Made by a program: the position numbers and the translations under genes
Shown: positions 43,204 through 51,870 of the stretch, one piece after another
Layout: every line of letters starts with the position of its first letter
Numbering within the stretch: the first letter of the stretch is position 1
Assembly: GCA_052390495.1 (NCBI GenBank)
Contig: JBQTGW010000020.1
Span: 34,939-98,938, forward strand
Direction of reading: 5' to 3'
DNA length: 64,000 nt
Source of the DNA: GCA-003244245 sp052390495
Lineage (GTDB): Bacteria > Actinomycetota > Actinomycetes > Mycobacteriales > Pseudonocardiaceae
Notes under the pieces: model-generated
The model's database searches: none
Told to the model about the DNA's origin: nothing
What the model saw: the letters and a program-made list of their open reading frames with translations, nothing else

Positions 43204-43252
43204 CGATCAGCGGTTGGCCCCGATCAGCGGTTGGCCCCGATCAGCGGTTGGC
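43204..43252 (+). repeat. 17-bp tandem repeat, three copies
   Basis: cgatcagcggttggccc starts at 43204, 43221 and 43238 (the last copy lacks its last two bases). The third copy overlaps the final codons and stop of the DUF6069 gene, so the repeats are duplications of that gene's end. Confidence 0.92.
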
Positions 43253-43705
43253 GTAGCCGGCGACGCTGTTCAGCGACATCACGATGGCCATCCCGGCCGC
43301 CAAGTACACCAGCATCGTGGCGATCTTGACTGATAGGTCGATGCTCGTGGTGAACGGCTGCAGGGCCACGGCCAGAGTCACCAGGCCCGCGATCGCTGTG
43401 AAGAACGTTTCCGGCTTCGGCGTGGTCAGCAACAGCAGGTGCATCAGACCAGTCCCGATCAACGCGGCGAGGGCCACGAGCGAGCATAGGCTCACCGTGG
43501 TGGCGTCACCGACCAATCCCGCCTCGGTCGGGGCAAGCACCGGGACGTTGAATATGCCCCGGGCGACCAGCAGCCCGACAAAGGCGACCAGCGTGGCGAC
43601 GATGGCGGTCGCCACGCCGCCTGACCACAACTTCCGGCCATCGACGCTCGGCGGCGCACCTGACGCCGCCGGTATGCGGCGGGTCTGGTCATAATCGTCG
43701 TACAC
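43241..43705 (-). CDS. DUF6069-type four-helix membrane protein
   Basis: A 154-residue protein from GTG 43705, with GGAGG 5 bp before the start. Four hydrophobic segments are visible (GGVATAIVATLVAFVGLLVA, VSLCSLVALAALIGTGLMHLLLL, FFTAIAGLVTLAVAL, IATMLVYLAAGMAIVMSL), matching the DUF6069 layout. The function is unknown. It is convergent with the DUF305 gene. Confidence 0.75.
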   Translation of the reverse strand: MYDDYDQTRRIPAASGAPPSVDGRKLWSGGVATAIVATLVAFVGLLVARGIFNVPVLAPTEAGLVGDATTVSLCSLVALAALIGTGLMHLLLLTTPKPETFFTAIAGLVTLAVALQPFTTSIDLSVKIATMLVYLAAGMAIVMSLNSVAGYANR

Positions 43706-43816
43706 GCCGCCTCCTGGGCAGAGCTGGAAGTCTGTTCCGGTCACCGCGCCCGACCACCGGACTGACAGTGACGACGCACAGTACGGTACGCTCTGCCACG
43801 GCGTCACCAGCGGGAC

Positions 43817-43888
43817 GCCCCCGTAGCTCAGGGGATAGAGCACCGCCCTCCGGAGGCGGGAGCGCAGGTTCGAATCCTGCCGGGGGCA
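43817..43888 (+). tRNA. tRNA-Arg (anticodon CCG)
   Basis: A full cloverleaf: acceptor GCCCCCG/CGGGGGC, D arm GCTC...GAGC, anticodon stem CCGCC/GGCGG with loop CTCCGGA (anticodon CCG, reading CGG), and T arm GCAGG-TTCGAAT-CCTGC, with discriminator A. CCA is not encoded. Its 3' half is the attachment site of the adjoining integrated DNA. Confidence 0.95.
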
Positions 43889-43889
43889 C
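43848..43889 (+). repeat. attachment core, copy 1 (3' end of tRNA-Arg)
   Basis: These 42 bp, from the anticodon loop to just past the discriminator base, are repeated exactly at 44688-44729. This is the usual att layout for elements entering a tRNA 3' end, where the incoming DNA rebuilds the tRNA. Confidence 0.85.
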
Positions 43890-44070
43890 TACGTCTGACC
43901 TGCCGAAACAGGAGACACGCCTTCGGTAGGCGTTTGTCGTGCAAGGGCTCATGCAATGGAACTCTGTTAACTTCCCTTGCATGCCGTCACCTCGCCGCCA
44001 GCGCGGGCACATCAGGACCCTGCCGTCGGCAGCCTTCAGGCGATCGTCTACGCCGGTACGGACCCGCTGA

Positions 44071-44640
44071 CTGGTCTACGACGCCGACGGCCGGCGCACA
44101 GCACTCGTTGTGCCGATACTTGATCAGCTTGCTGACGATCCATCCGTGGCGGTCCGGGCGTGCACCGCACACCTCATCGCCACCTGCCTGCGCCACGCAC
44201 GAGTCGAGGCGGTCACGGCCTTCCAACGACTGATCCAGACCGACGACCGCCTGCTCACTACCCGACACGCCGATCGGTTGATCGTCTACATCGGCAATGG
44301 CGACGATACGATCGTCGAGCCAGTCATCCAGCGCGTGATCAACTCTACGGACCCCGTGGTTCGGCAAGCCAGCGGTCGCTTGGCCGCCTTCGCCGGTCTG
44401 GAACTGGGGTCGACAGATCTGTTTGCCACGGCTCTGCCAGCACCGACGCCTCCGTCAGGAAAGGCGCGGCCCAGGTATGTGCTGGTCGGCTGCCGCACAC
44501 CATCAACGCGGCGGCTGCCAGCGAGGCGACCCAAGGCTTTATCAACGATGCCGACAATGAAGTTCGGGAGGCCGCCGCGCATGTTGCCGTGGTCCTTCGC
44601 GGGAAGGCGCTTCGACCTTTTGAGCGCGAGGGTTCGTGCA
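44071..44640 (+). pseudogene. remnant of a HEAT-repeat protein
   Basis: Frame 1 (44071 to about 44440) reads LVYDADGRRTALVVPILDQLADDPSVAVRA and continues with helical HEAT-like repeats (STDPVVRQASGRLAAFAGLEL). The pattern then continues in another frame (TDASVRKGAAQVCAGRL ... FINDADNEVREAAAHVAVVL) to about 44635. An in-frame stop precedes 44071. This is the decayed 3' part of a large gene, possibly a NACHT- or ATPase-type protein with C-terminal HEAT repeats. It fills the interval between two att copies. Confidence 0.6.
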
Positions 44641-46663
44641 ATGAACCAGGCGACACCACAGCCACGCATGATCAGGGTTGTACCGGTCTCCGGAGGCGGG
44701 AGCGCAGGTTCGAATCCTGCCGGGGGCACGTACAGCATCTACACAAGGAGCACCTGCCGTCTGAGCAGGCGTTTCTTGTGTGGTGATCATGGTTTCGTTG
44801 ATCCTTTCGGCCGCGTGGGCGATGTCGGGTAGTTGGTCGGCGGGTAGTCGGATGGTGATGGTGACGTGGTCGCTGTCGTTGTGCAGGTGGACGGCGAGTT
44901 GGGTGATCTCGAACAGTCTGCGGAGCAGCGGTTCGGGTGCGTCGGCGAGGTTGAGCGCCAGGTATGGCAGAGCGTCCAGCAGGGCGATGTCCGCCAAGCC
45001 GGGGCGGCCCGGCTCGGTCTCGTCGGCGGCGTCGAGTTGGGCGATGGTGGTCAGGGCGGCGGTTTTCTCGGCTTCCAGGTCGTTGTAGGTGCCGCGTAGG
45101 GCTTTGGTGAACGGGTCGTCGGGGTCGCCGTCTTGGGCTTGGCGCAGGATGGAGTTCTGTCGCCGCGCGACGTCGGCGATGACTCGTTGGAGCCGTTCCC
45201 GTTCGGCCTGCCGTTCGCGGGCGGCGCGGTCGTCGAGTCCGGCGAGGTCGGCGGCCAGGATCTGGCGGCGGTGGGGTCCGAACACGCGGTCGGTGAAGAA
45301 CCGAGACACCGCGTCGAGGACGGCGTCTTCGCGGATGTAGACGGCTTTGGGGTGGCCTGCGTACTTGTCGGGGCGTCCCCGGTTGTTGTTGCGGGGCCAG
45401 CACAGGTAGTAGGCGGCGTTGTGGCGGTGGTTGCCGAACATCCGCCGCCCGCACCCGCAGAACACCATGCCCCGCAGGAGGTAGGTGCGGCGGGTTTCGG
45501 GGTGGGCGTTCTTGTTGTTGCCGTCGCGGGAGCCGCGCCGGGCTTGGCGGCGGGCGGTCATCTCGTCGTACATCCACTTGGGGATCAGCGGCTCGTGGGC
45601 GGGTTCGGTGGACCACACCCACTTCACGGGGTCGTTGACCTTGCCGCGGCGGGAGCGGGAGGCGCGCCGGTTGAACACCTGGTAGCCGGTGTACTTGGGG
45701 TTTTTCAGGATCTCGTAGACGCTGGTCTTGCCCCACGCCCCGCGCGCCCGGTCCTTGCCGGGCGGCACCGGGGGCGGGTACTTGGCGGGGTCGGCGTTGA
45801 GCCGGTCGGCGATGGTGTCGTAGCCGAGACCTTCGTGGTAGCGCCACAGCGCGATCTGGGTGACCGTCTCGCCGCGCACGCCGTCGGGTTCCAGGCGGGT
45901 CTTGGTCTGCCTCTTGGCGGCCTTGGTGGGGTTGGGGTGCTGGAAGGTCTTGGCCTTGTACCCGTACGGGGGTTTGCCGATGTTCCAGCCCTCACGCACG
46001 TGCGTGCACAGCCCGCCCCAGGACTGCCTCCAGGGTGTTGAGCACCTCGTACTCGGCCACGGACTGGTTGATCCGCCGTTGCAGGATCCGCTGCGCGCGG
46101 CTGCCGGTCAGGGTGATCGGTTCGTTGGCGGCGAACAGCGGCACCTCGGCCCGCTCCAGCTCGCGCTCGATGGACAGGCCCTCGAACGTGCGGCGGGCGA
46201 CCCGCGACACGGACTCGCAGATCACCACGTCGAACCGGCGACCGGGATGGGCCGCTTCGTCCAGCAGGTCGGCGATGCCGCCGTCACGGGCGATGGGGAT
46301 GTCGAACCGCTCGTAGTCGGTGCCCTGCCCGCGTGCCTCCAGTTCCATGCGGCCGGACTCGACGTCGTAGTAGTGCGCCACGATCACCCACGACTCGGGA
46401 ATCGCGGTCTTGCTGTTCCCCAACTGCCGCAACAGGGACTGCCGTGGGTCCTGCTTGTCCTCTGTGGACGTGCGGCCGAGGAACGCCACCCGCACCTCGT
46501 CCCGCAGCAACGCCACCGGCATCCCCAGCGGCGACACGGCGTAGTCCCACAGGCCGGACGGCCCGGACACCGGCACTGTCTCCGACAGGGACGCGGCCCG
46601 CCGCGTCAACGCCGGGGCGGGCGGGTTGACCGTCACGTCACCGGACGTGCTGTCGGCGCTCAT
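44542..46663 (-). pseudogene. large serine integrase, one-base frameshift
   Basis: The first part (46663-45992) is the resolvase domain: catalytic Ser in VAFLGRTSTEDKQDP, and DVVICESVSRVARRTFEG. The second part (45999-44542) has the Recombinase domain (REGWNIGKPPYGYKAK), the zinc ribbon (MVFCGCGRRMFGN ... AAYYLCW) and a coiled coil. Removing one G from the GG at 46021-46022 joins them as LEAVWGGLCTHVREGWN, the sequence expected of the family, so either an inactivating indel or a sequencing error separates them. The frame runs through the att core (44688-44729) and stops only at 44542, so its last approximately 60 codons come from flanking DNA. Confidence 0.9.
44688..44729 (+). repeat. attachment core, copy 2 (left end of the main element)
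   Basis: An exact 42-bp copy of the tRNA-Arg 3' end. It lies inside the 3' end of the integrase reading frame, whose expected site is next to att. The 840-bp spacing from copy 1 suggests two successive insertions, or one insertion plus an internal deletion. Confidence 0.85.
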
Positions 46664-46971
46664 GCTGCTTCACCATCCTCGGTGGACTGCTCATCAGATT
46701 GTTGTCGCGCGGCCCAATCGAGAAGCTCGCGGATCACGTCGGCGAGTTCGCCACGCACCCGCTCGGCTTCCGTGCCGTGAATGTGGTTGACGTGGCCGGA
46801 ATACTTGCGGTCCCCACCGCGTTTCCGCCTCTGATCATACCACCAAACCGGCTGGTCAGAGCCGGTTTCGGGCAGATTTTCAATGTCATTGTCGGGGGCT
46901 TGTCGCGGCAGTGGAATCACTACCGCGTCCCGGTCATCGGCGTTGTCCGGGGTGTTGTCGTGGGTGTGCAT
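46660..46971 (-). CDS. small acidic/basic protein coupled to the integrase
   Basis: A 103-residue protein with GGAGGT before ATG 46971 and a 4-bp ATGA overlap with the integrase start. The middle is WWYDQRRKRGGDRKYSGHVNHIHG, basic and His-rich. The C-terminal helix is acidic (VRGELADVIRELLDWAARQQSDEQ). The position suggests an excision or directionality factor or an integrase accessory protein, but no known fold is recognised. Confidence 0.6.
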   Translation of the reverse strand: MHTHDNTPDNADDRDAVVIPLPRQAPDNDIENLPETGSDQPVWWYDQRRKRGGDRKYSGHVNHIHGTEAERVRGELADVIRELLDWAARQQSDEQSTEDGEAA

Positions 46972-47584
46972 GAGGCACCTCCGGTGCCCGCGAGCCCGCT
47001 CATGGGCGGGAGGTCGCGGGCGGCTGTCGGGCGGTCACTGGGCAACCGTCGATCAGCAGGACCCGCCGGTCCTCTGGTCACCAGCACCCCGGAAGCCTCC
47101 ACACAGGAGGGTTCGTGTTGGGGGTGATGGCCGCGCCGCTACGCGCGATTCAAGAACCGGCCGAGTCTGAACTGCTCCAACCATGTGCCGCTTCGACTCC
47201 CCGACTGCCGTAAGCACCCCACCGGGGCCAGCGATCACCGGTTGACTGAACCCTCCCCACTGTCCACCCGAGACATCCGGCGAGACCTCTGCCGAGACCG
47301 CGAGACCGTTGCGAGACTGGGTGTCTCGCTGATCTCGCCCGTGGTCTCGGTGTCTCGTCTCGACCTGTCTCGGCGTCTCGGCGTGGTCTCGCCACGTGCG
47401 CGACTGCGGTGGGCAGCTCGACGTACCACGGGTCCAGATTCTCTGTGCTGTACAAGGACAACGGGCCGAAGCCAGCGGACTGGCGTGGCCGTCGTCAGTG
47501 CCGTACTCATGGGGTCACGTCATCGTCGGTCGCCTCCTTCCGGGCAGGCGCAAGCGTGCGGGAACCTCTTGCGGGGAGAGGGAT
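46972..47584. other. gene-free stretch with a repeat field
   Basis: About 610 bp between two leftward genes. No reading frame is convincing. It should contain the promoter for the integrase pair. The centre (47270-47390) is filled with GAGAC and GTCTC pentamers, annotated separately. Confidence 0.6.
47270..47390. repeat. GAGAC x5 / GTCTC x7 oriented repeat field
   Basis: Five GAGAC (47270, 47282, 47294, 47302, 47313) are followed by seven GTCTC (47323, 47344, 47352, 47357, 47367, 47375, 47386). Because GTCTC is the reverse complement of GAGAC, the field is a large dyad of short iterons. It lies beside the replication-relaxation gene, so it may be an origin, a transfer (clt-like) site, or an operator. 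Confidence 0.75.
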
Positions 47585-48966
47585 TCAGGCGGCCCAGCGT
47601 GTCCGTCGCGGCTGCCGCGCGTCCAGCCGCGCCGGTGCTACCGGCGCGCGGTACACGTCTTCCTCGTCCGCGTCGTCGTAGAGCGTCACGTCGTCGAGGT
47701 CGTCATCGTCGTCCGCATAGCCGGCCGGGCCGGCCGGTTCGGGCTGGGGTGTGTTGATGCGGCGCGACATTTCCGGGTCCATGTGGTCGAACGCGGCCTC
47801 GTTGAGCGGCTGGTCGGTGTTCGAGGCGCTGTGTTCGACGGAGGGGCCACGTTGGGGCAGTTCGGCCAGGGCCGGTACCGGCGCGGCACGCTGTCACCGC
47901 TCTGCGACGTCCACAGGCCCCAGATCGGCCCCGCCGAGTCGTCGGCGTGGCGGTGGTCACGGGCCGCGGTGGCGATCACGAACCCAGGCTCGTTCCCGGC
48001 GAGGGCGCGGTGCAGCGCCGCCCGCAGGGCGATCTCCCGCCGGGTGGAGTGCACCGAGAACAGCAGGACGCCGAAGGCGTCGGTCGGGAAGGCGGCGTAG
48101 TCGTCGATCTTGCCCGTGACCTTCGTCAGGGATTCGGTGCCGGTGTCGTGTTCGAGGAAGAACCGCACCGTCCGGCCGTGCTCTTCCCAGCAGCCGTAGC
48201 CGTCCGGGCGCAGCCGGGTTTCCCGGCCACCGCCCTGGTATTTCCAGAAGAACTCGGTACAGCGGCGTTCGGACCACCACTGGGTCAGCCCGTCCACCTC
48301 CCCCTCGCGGCGCGCCTCGCGCAGTCGGGCAGGGTTGCGGTGGGCGGCCAGGGCGCAGAAGAAGTCGTTCACGCCGAGCTGGTGATCCAGCTTCGGCCAC
48401 AGCGCCAGCCGTTCCAGGCTCTCGGTGTACGCCTTCGGCGCGGGCGGGCGCTCCGCCCGCTGCGCCGCGATCAACCGCGCGCCGAGGTAGCCCAGCGCGT
48501 AGCGCGTCTGGCTCGTCCCGCCACGCGAATAGGACTCGCGAAAGGCGAACACCACACCCATCTCCCGCAACTGCCGCAGCCGGTCCTGCGCGCGGCGCAC
48601 CGACAGGAATTCAATCGCGGCGATCTGGTTAGTGGTGAGCACCTTGTGCTCGGCCAGCAGGGCCAGCAGGCGTCGGTCCCGGTCGACCAGACGGAACCAC
48701 AACGCCGCGTCGGGCTCCCCGGCCCGCCGGCCGCCGCGCCCCGCGCGGCCCCGATGTGTAGATGGGTGAGGATCATTCCTCAGTCGGCCTTCCACCCGGC
48801 CCCGCCGATACCACCGCTGACCAGCGGTTCTAGTAGCAGCGGCCTCGGCGTGTGGGCCAGCGGATTCAGAACGCCGAGCCTGCGCTGACCCAGACGCGGG
48901 ACGAGACGCCAACCCATCCGAACCCACGACGCCACGGTCACCAGCACGCTGACCATCGCCCGTCAT
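47585..48966 (-). pseudogene. replication-relaxation family protein, frameshifted near its C-terminus
   Basis: The main frame shows a winged-helix start (FRLVDRDRRLLALLAEHKVLTTNQIAAIEFLS) and a nuclease-like core (KLDHQLGVNDFFCAL, RPDGYGCWEEHGRTVRFFLEHDTGTESL), the pattern of Replic_Relax proteins that act in plasmid/element replication. After GLWTSQSGDSVPR the good codon bias moves to another frame, reading ALAELPQRGPSVEHS and ending in an acidic tail (YADDDDDLDDVTLYDDADEED) at 47585. A one-base loss or two-base gain near 47895-47905 explains it. ATG 48966 is preferred over the longer frame from 49038. Confidence 0.75.
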
Positions 48967-49506
48967 GATCACCACCACCCTCCGGCCGGAGCAGCCGAGA
49001 GATCCCCGGCACCCCTGAACTCCGGATTCCGGCCGCAAAATCCTGGCCCGTTACTCAAACGTGACCGAAAACCGGAACATTGTGACCGTGGAGTGATACC
49101 GCCGTTAGCGGCGCGTTGTGGTCGGCGGTGTGGCTGTCCTCGGCGAGCGGTGACCATAATCGACCCGTCCCTTCCAGTGTGTCAGGAACCCCTGCACTAC
49201 TGAAGGCCGATTTTTCGGCCGATTTTGGACACCAGTACGGCCGACTGAGACCAGGCCGTTACCTCAAGCCCGCCCGCCGCCGCGCGGGCCGCAACGAGCA
49301 CCGGGACCGCCGTGCGCGGCCATCGCGCTCACGACGCGCCCCGGATGTCTACGGTTGGATCTCCAGATGTCGGGCGACGCGCTCGACCCGCTCACAGGGC
49401 TATTGACCTGCGCGAACAGCGAACCATGCCCGGCCAGTCGACAGGCCAGTCATAGGTGGCCTGCTCACTGGCCGAACGGTGGCCGACCGACTGGCCCACT
49501 AACGGT
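48967..49506. other. gene-free stretch upstream of the replication-relaxation gene
   Basis: About 540 bp, including an open but unlikely 5' extension of the next gene. A hairpin GGCCGA-TTTT-TCGGCC lies at 49205-49220 and is followed by a second ggccgatttt (49217-49226). From 49440 to 49497 there are several TGGCC/GGCCA sites in both orientations (for example aggccagtcataggtggcct), probably operators or a regulator-binding field. Confidence 0.5.
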
Positions 49507-51003
49507 TCAGTCGAGCAGGACCTTGCGATTGCTCCAGGCAAGGTGCAACGCCGCCGCCGCACCGGGAGAGAGGCGCTTGGACTCGCGGAGCCACGTCAGG
49601 GTGTTCTCCTCGAACGGAAATGCCCTCGCGGGCATGGAGCCCTCCGAGTTGGTCTCAACGGCGTTGGCGAACAGCGCGTCGTAGGTGTCCGGGGCGATGA
49701 CCGCGACGGTGAGAATGTCGCCGGCAAGCGTGAGCGCGTCGAGCGTGACGCCGAGGCAGAACACGCGGATGCGACCGTCGCGCAGCGCCTCGTCCATCGT
49801 GGTGAACGGTTCCAGCTTGTCGTATCGGATCGGCTTACCGGAGCCGTCGTACTCGTCATGGCCCAACAGTTCTTCGGCGTATTCGCGCTGGATGTTGCGC
49901 CAGATCGAGAAGTCGGCGGCGATGGCGGCCGGGATGACGGAGGAGGGCTGGAAGATGCCCGCGGGCAGCAGGTGTGCCATACCGCCGCCGCCTGAGACGC
50001 TGGCGGAGTCACGCTGGTGAAGGACGACGCTGGGGCTGTCGCCGCCCCTGATGGTCAGGGTGCCGATCGCTCCCATGAGCGGTCGGCAGCCGAGATCGAA
50101 CGGGTCCGCGATCAGCTTTCGGAATGTCAGCCGCCGCATGGAGGCGCGCGGCATGAGGGATTCCCGGTCGCTGTCGATGGCGAGGTGGTGGGCGGCGAAT
50201 TCGTGGGCGAGCGCCTCGTTGGTGTCGACCGCGTCGAAGAAACACATCTGCCCGAAGTGCAAGCTCGGCTGTGTCCAGTCGATTTCAAGCAGGCGGAAGC
50301 ACAGCCGGTTTTCGAACAGGCGGGGCGCGGCGAGGTCGCGGATGGCGTCGTGGTAGCTGCGGTAACGGGCGTCGATGGTGGCCAGCGGGCGAACTGGGGC
50401 GCTTTCGGGTTCGTCTCCGGTGATCGCGGGTTCGGCGACCACGGAGTCCAGCGTCAGCGTGATCTCGTCCAGCGGGACGGGCTCGGCAGGAATCCAATTG
50501 GGCGCGCTGATGACGCCTGTGTTCTTCAGGCCCGGCACGCGATGATCGCGGTACAGCGCCTCGGCGAGCACCGCGAGGTCGCGGCGATGCCTGCCCAAGG
50601 CCGAACGGACCTGGCGCCACTCGTCCTGGTCACGCTCGACATGTGGATCGGCCGTTGCGGGCGCGGTGGCGAACGTGAGGGGCGTGGGAAGGGGGTCGGT
50701 CTGGTCCTGCTCGGGTCGGACAGAGCGCGGCCTGCGGAAACCGAGTTCGTCGCCCGCGCAACCGAAGAACTCGGCGAGCAGTCGGCGATAGAAGGGCTGT
50801 GGCCACACGACTTCGCCGCGCTCCCATCGGCCGATGGTCTTGCGCGTAATTTGCGGGTGCTTGCCGTACCGGGTGGCGAGGTTCGTCAGCTCGTCAGCCA
50901 GGTCCTGCTGGGACAGCCCGCCCCGCTCGCGCAGGGCGATCAGCACGGTGTTCGGTACGCGGGGCTCATCGGGTGACACAGGATCAACGGTAGGGCGTAC
51001 CAC
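49507..51003 (-). CDS. XRE regulator with C-terminal Nudix-like domain
   Basis: A 498-residue protein. An XRE HTH lies near residues 22-68 (LIALRERGGLSQQDLADELTNLA ... ITRKTIGRWERGEVVWPQ). A helical/alpha-beta linker follows, then a Nudix-like domain (MAHLLPAGIFQPSS ... WRNIQREYAEELLGHDEYDG), where REYAEELLG near residue 373 resembles the REUxEExGU box. Nudix-fused regulators such as NrtR sense nucleotide-like ligands. It is divergent from the primase-polymerase gene and the biosynthetic operon and is the likely regulator. The start could instead be GTG 50979. Confidence 0.75.
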   Translation of the reverse strand: MVRPTVDPVSPDEPRVPNTVLIALRERGGLSQQDLADELTNLATRYGKHPQITRKTIGRWERGEVVWPQPFYRRLLAEFFGCAGDELGFRRPRSVRPEQDQTDPLPTPLTFATAPATADPHVERDQDEWRQVRSALGRHRRDLAVLAEALYRDHRVPGLKNTGVISAPNWIPAEPVPLDEITLTLDSVVAEPAITGDEPESAPVRPLATIDARYRSYHDAIRDLAAPRLFENRLCFRLLEIDWTQPSLHFGQMCFFDAVDTNEALAHEFAAHHLAIDSDRESLMPRASMRRLTFRKLIADPFDLGCRPLMGAIGTLTIRGGDSPSVVLHQRDSASVSGGGGMAHLLPAGIFQPSSVIPAAIAADFSIWRNIQREYAEELLGHDEYDGSGKPIRYDKLEPFTTMDEALRDGRIRVFCLGVTLDALTLAGDILTVAVIAPDTYDALFANAVETNSEGSMPARAFPFEENTLTWLRESKRLSPGAAAALHLAWSNRKVLLD

Positions 51004-51138
51004 ACCCGCAGATCAGGAATGTCCCACCAATGTCCCCGATCTGGCCCAACTGTGGGCACTCGCTGTGGTCGTGTTCGTCCCTGCTGCCTGGTGAACTCGT
51101 AGACGTAGTTACACCACGTCAGGCGGAGGCGACTACCA

Positions 51139-51786
51139 GTGAGTGATCGTATTGACGCCGCTCGGCGACCGACGAGCGCACCTCTGGTACCGGGGATTCC
51201 GGGACTGGCCTGGGCCGAAACGCGTGCCACCGCCGTCGACCTGGCGCAGCACGGCTGGCCCGTGCTGCCGGGAACCTACCAGCTTGCCAAGCACGGGGCC
51301 TGGCTGGGCAGGCCCGGCGCGGCAGGGCTGGAACCGGTCGCCGCGTTGTGGCAACTGGCCACGACGACCAACCCGGACGTGGCGATGGAGTGGTGGACAC
51401 GGCGGCCGTACTCAGTGCTGCTGGCGTGCGGAGCCGGGGTCGACGGGGTTGAGGTACCCGGCACCCACGGGCAACGCGCGCTGGCACAGCTCTCGCCGGC
51501 CCAGCGCGGTCCGGTCGCCGTCACGCCCTTCGGTTCGTGGTTGTTCTTCGTGCGCAGCGACGATGAACCGCTGCGTCCTGAGCTGGCCGCGAACGCACAT
51601 GCGCAGTTGCACGCGTGCGGGGCGTGGTTGCCCATCCCGCCAACGGCGCGTGGTGGCCTGCCGTATCGCTGGCAGGTGCCCCCGTACACCGTCGGCTGGG
51701 CGCTGCCCGCCTCGGCCGAGGTTCAACGAGTGCTGGTCGCGTCGCTGAGCCGTCGAGCCGGCGGCGCACGCCCCAGCCTCGCCTGA
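51139..51786 (+). CDS. primase-polymerase (Prim-Pol) N-terminal domain protein
   Basis: A 215-residue protein from GTG 51139, with GGAGG upstream. TAVDLAQHGWPVLPGTYQLAKHGAWL, NPDVAMEWWTRRPYSVLLACGAGVDGVEVPG and the later VAVTPFGSWLFFV follow the bifunctional DNA primase/polymerase N-terminal domain of actinomycete integrative elements. The DxD-type metal motif is weak (GVDGVEVPG), and no helicase or primase C-terminal domain follows, so it may be a stand-alone accessory or inactive domain. Confidence 0.65.
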   Translation: MSDRIDAARRPTSAPLVPGIPGLAWAETRATAVDLAQHGWPVLPGTYQLAKHGAWLGRPGAAGLEPVAALWQLATTTNPDVAMEWWTRRPYSVLLACGAGVDGVEVPGTHGQRALAQLSPAQRGPVAVTPFGSWLFFVRSDDEPLRPELAANAHAQLHACGAWLPIPPTARGGLPYRWQVPPYTVGWALPASAEVQRVLVASLSRRAGGARPSLA

Positions 51787-51870
51787 ATAAGCCGCGCCTG
51801 CGCCGAGGATGCCCCGACCGCCCTCGGCGCAGGCGCACCCATGCCAAATCGACCGAGGGAGGTGCCGATC

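Noticed and set aside
47053..47584. Several short plus- and minus-strand frames across the GAGAC/GTCTC field
   Set aside because: They come from repetitive codons, lack ribosome sites, and overlap the iteron array.
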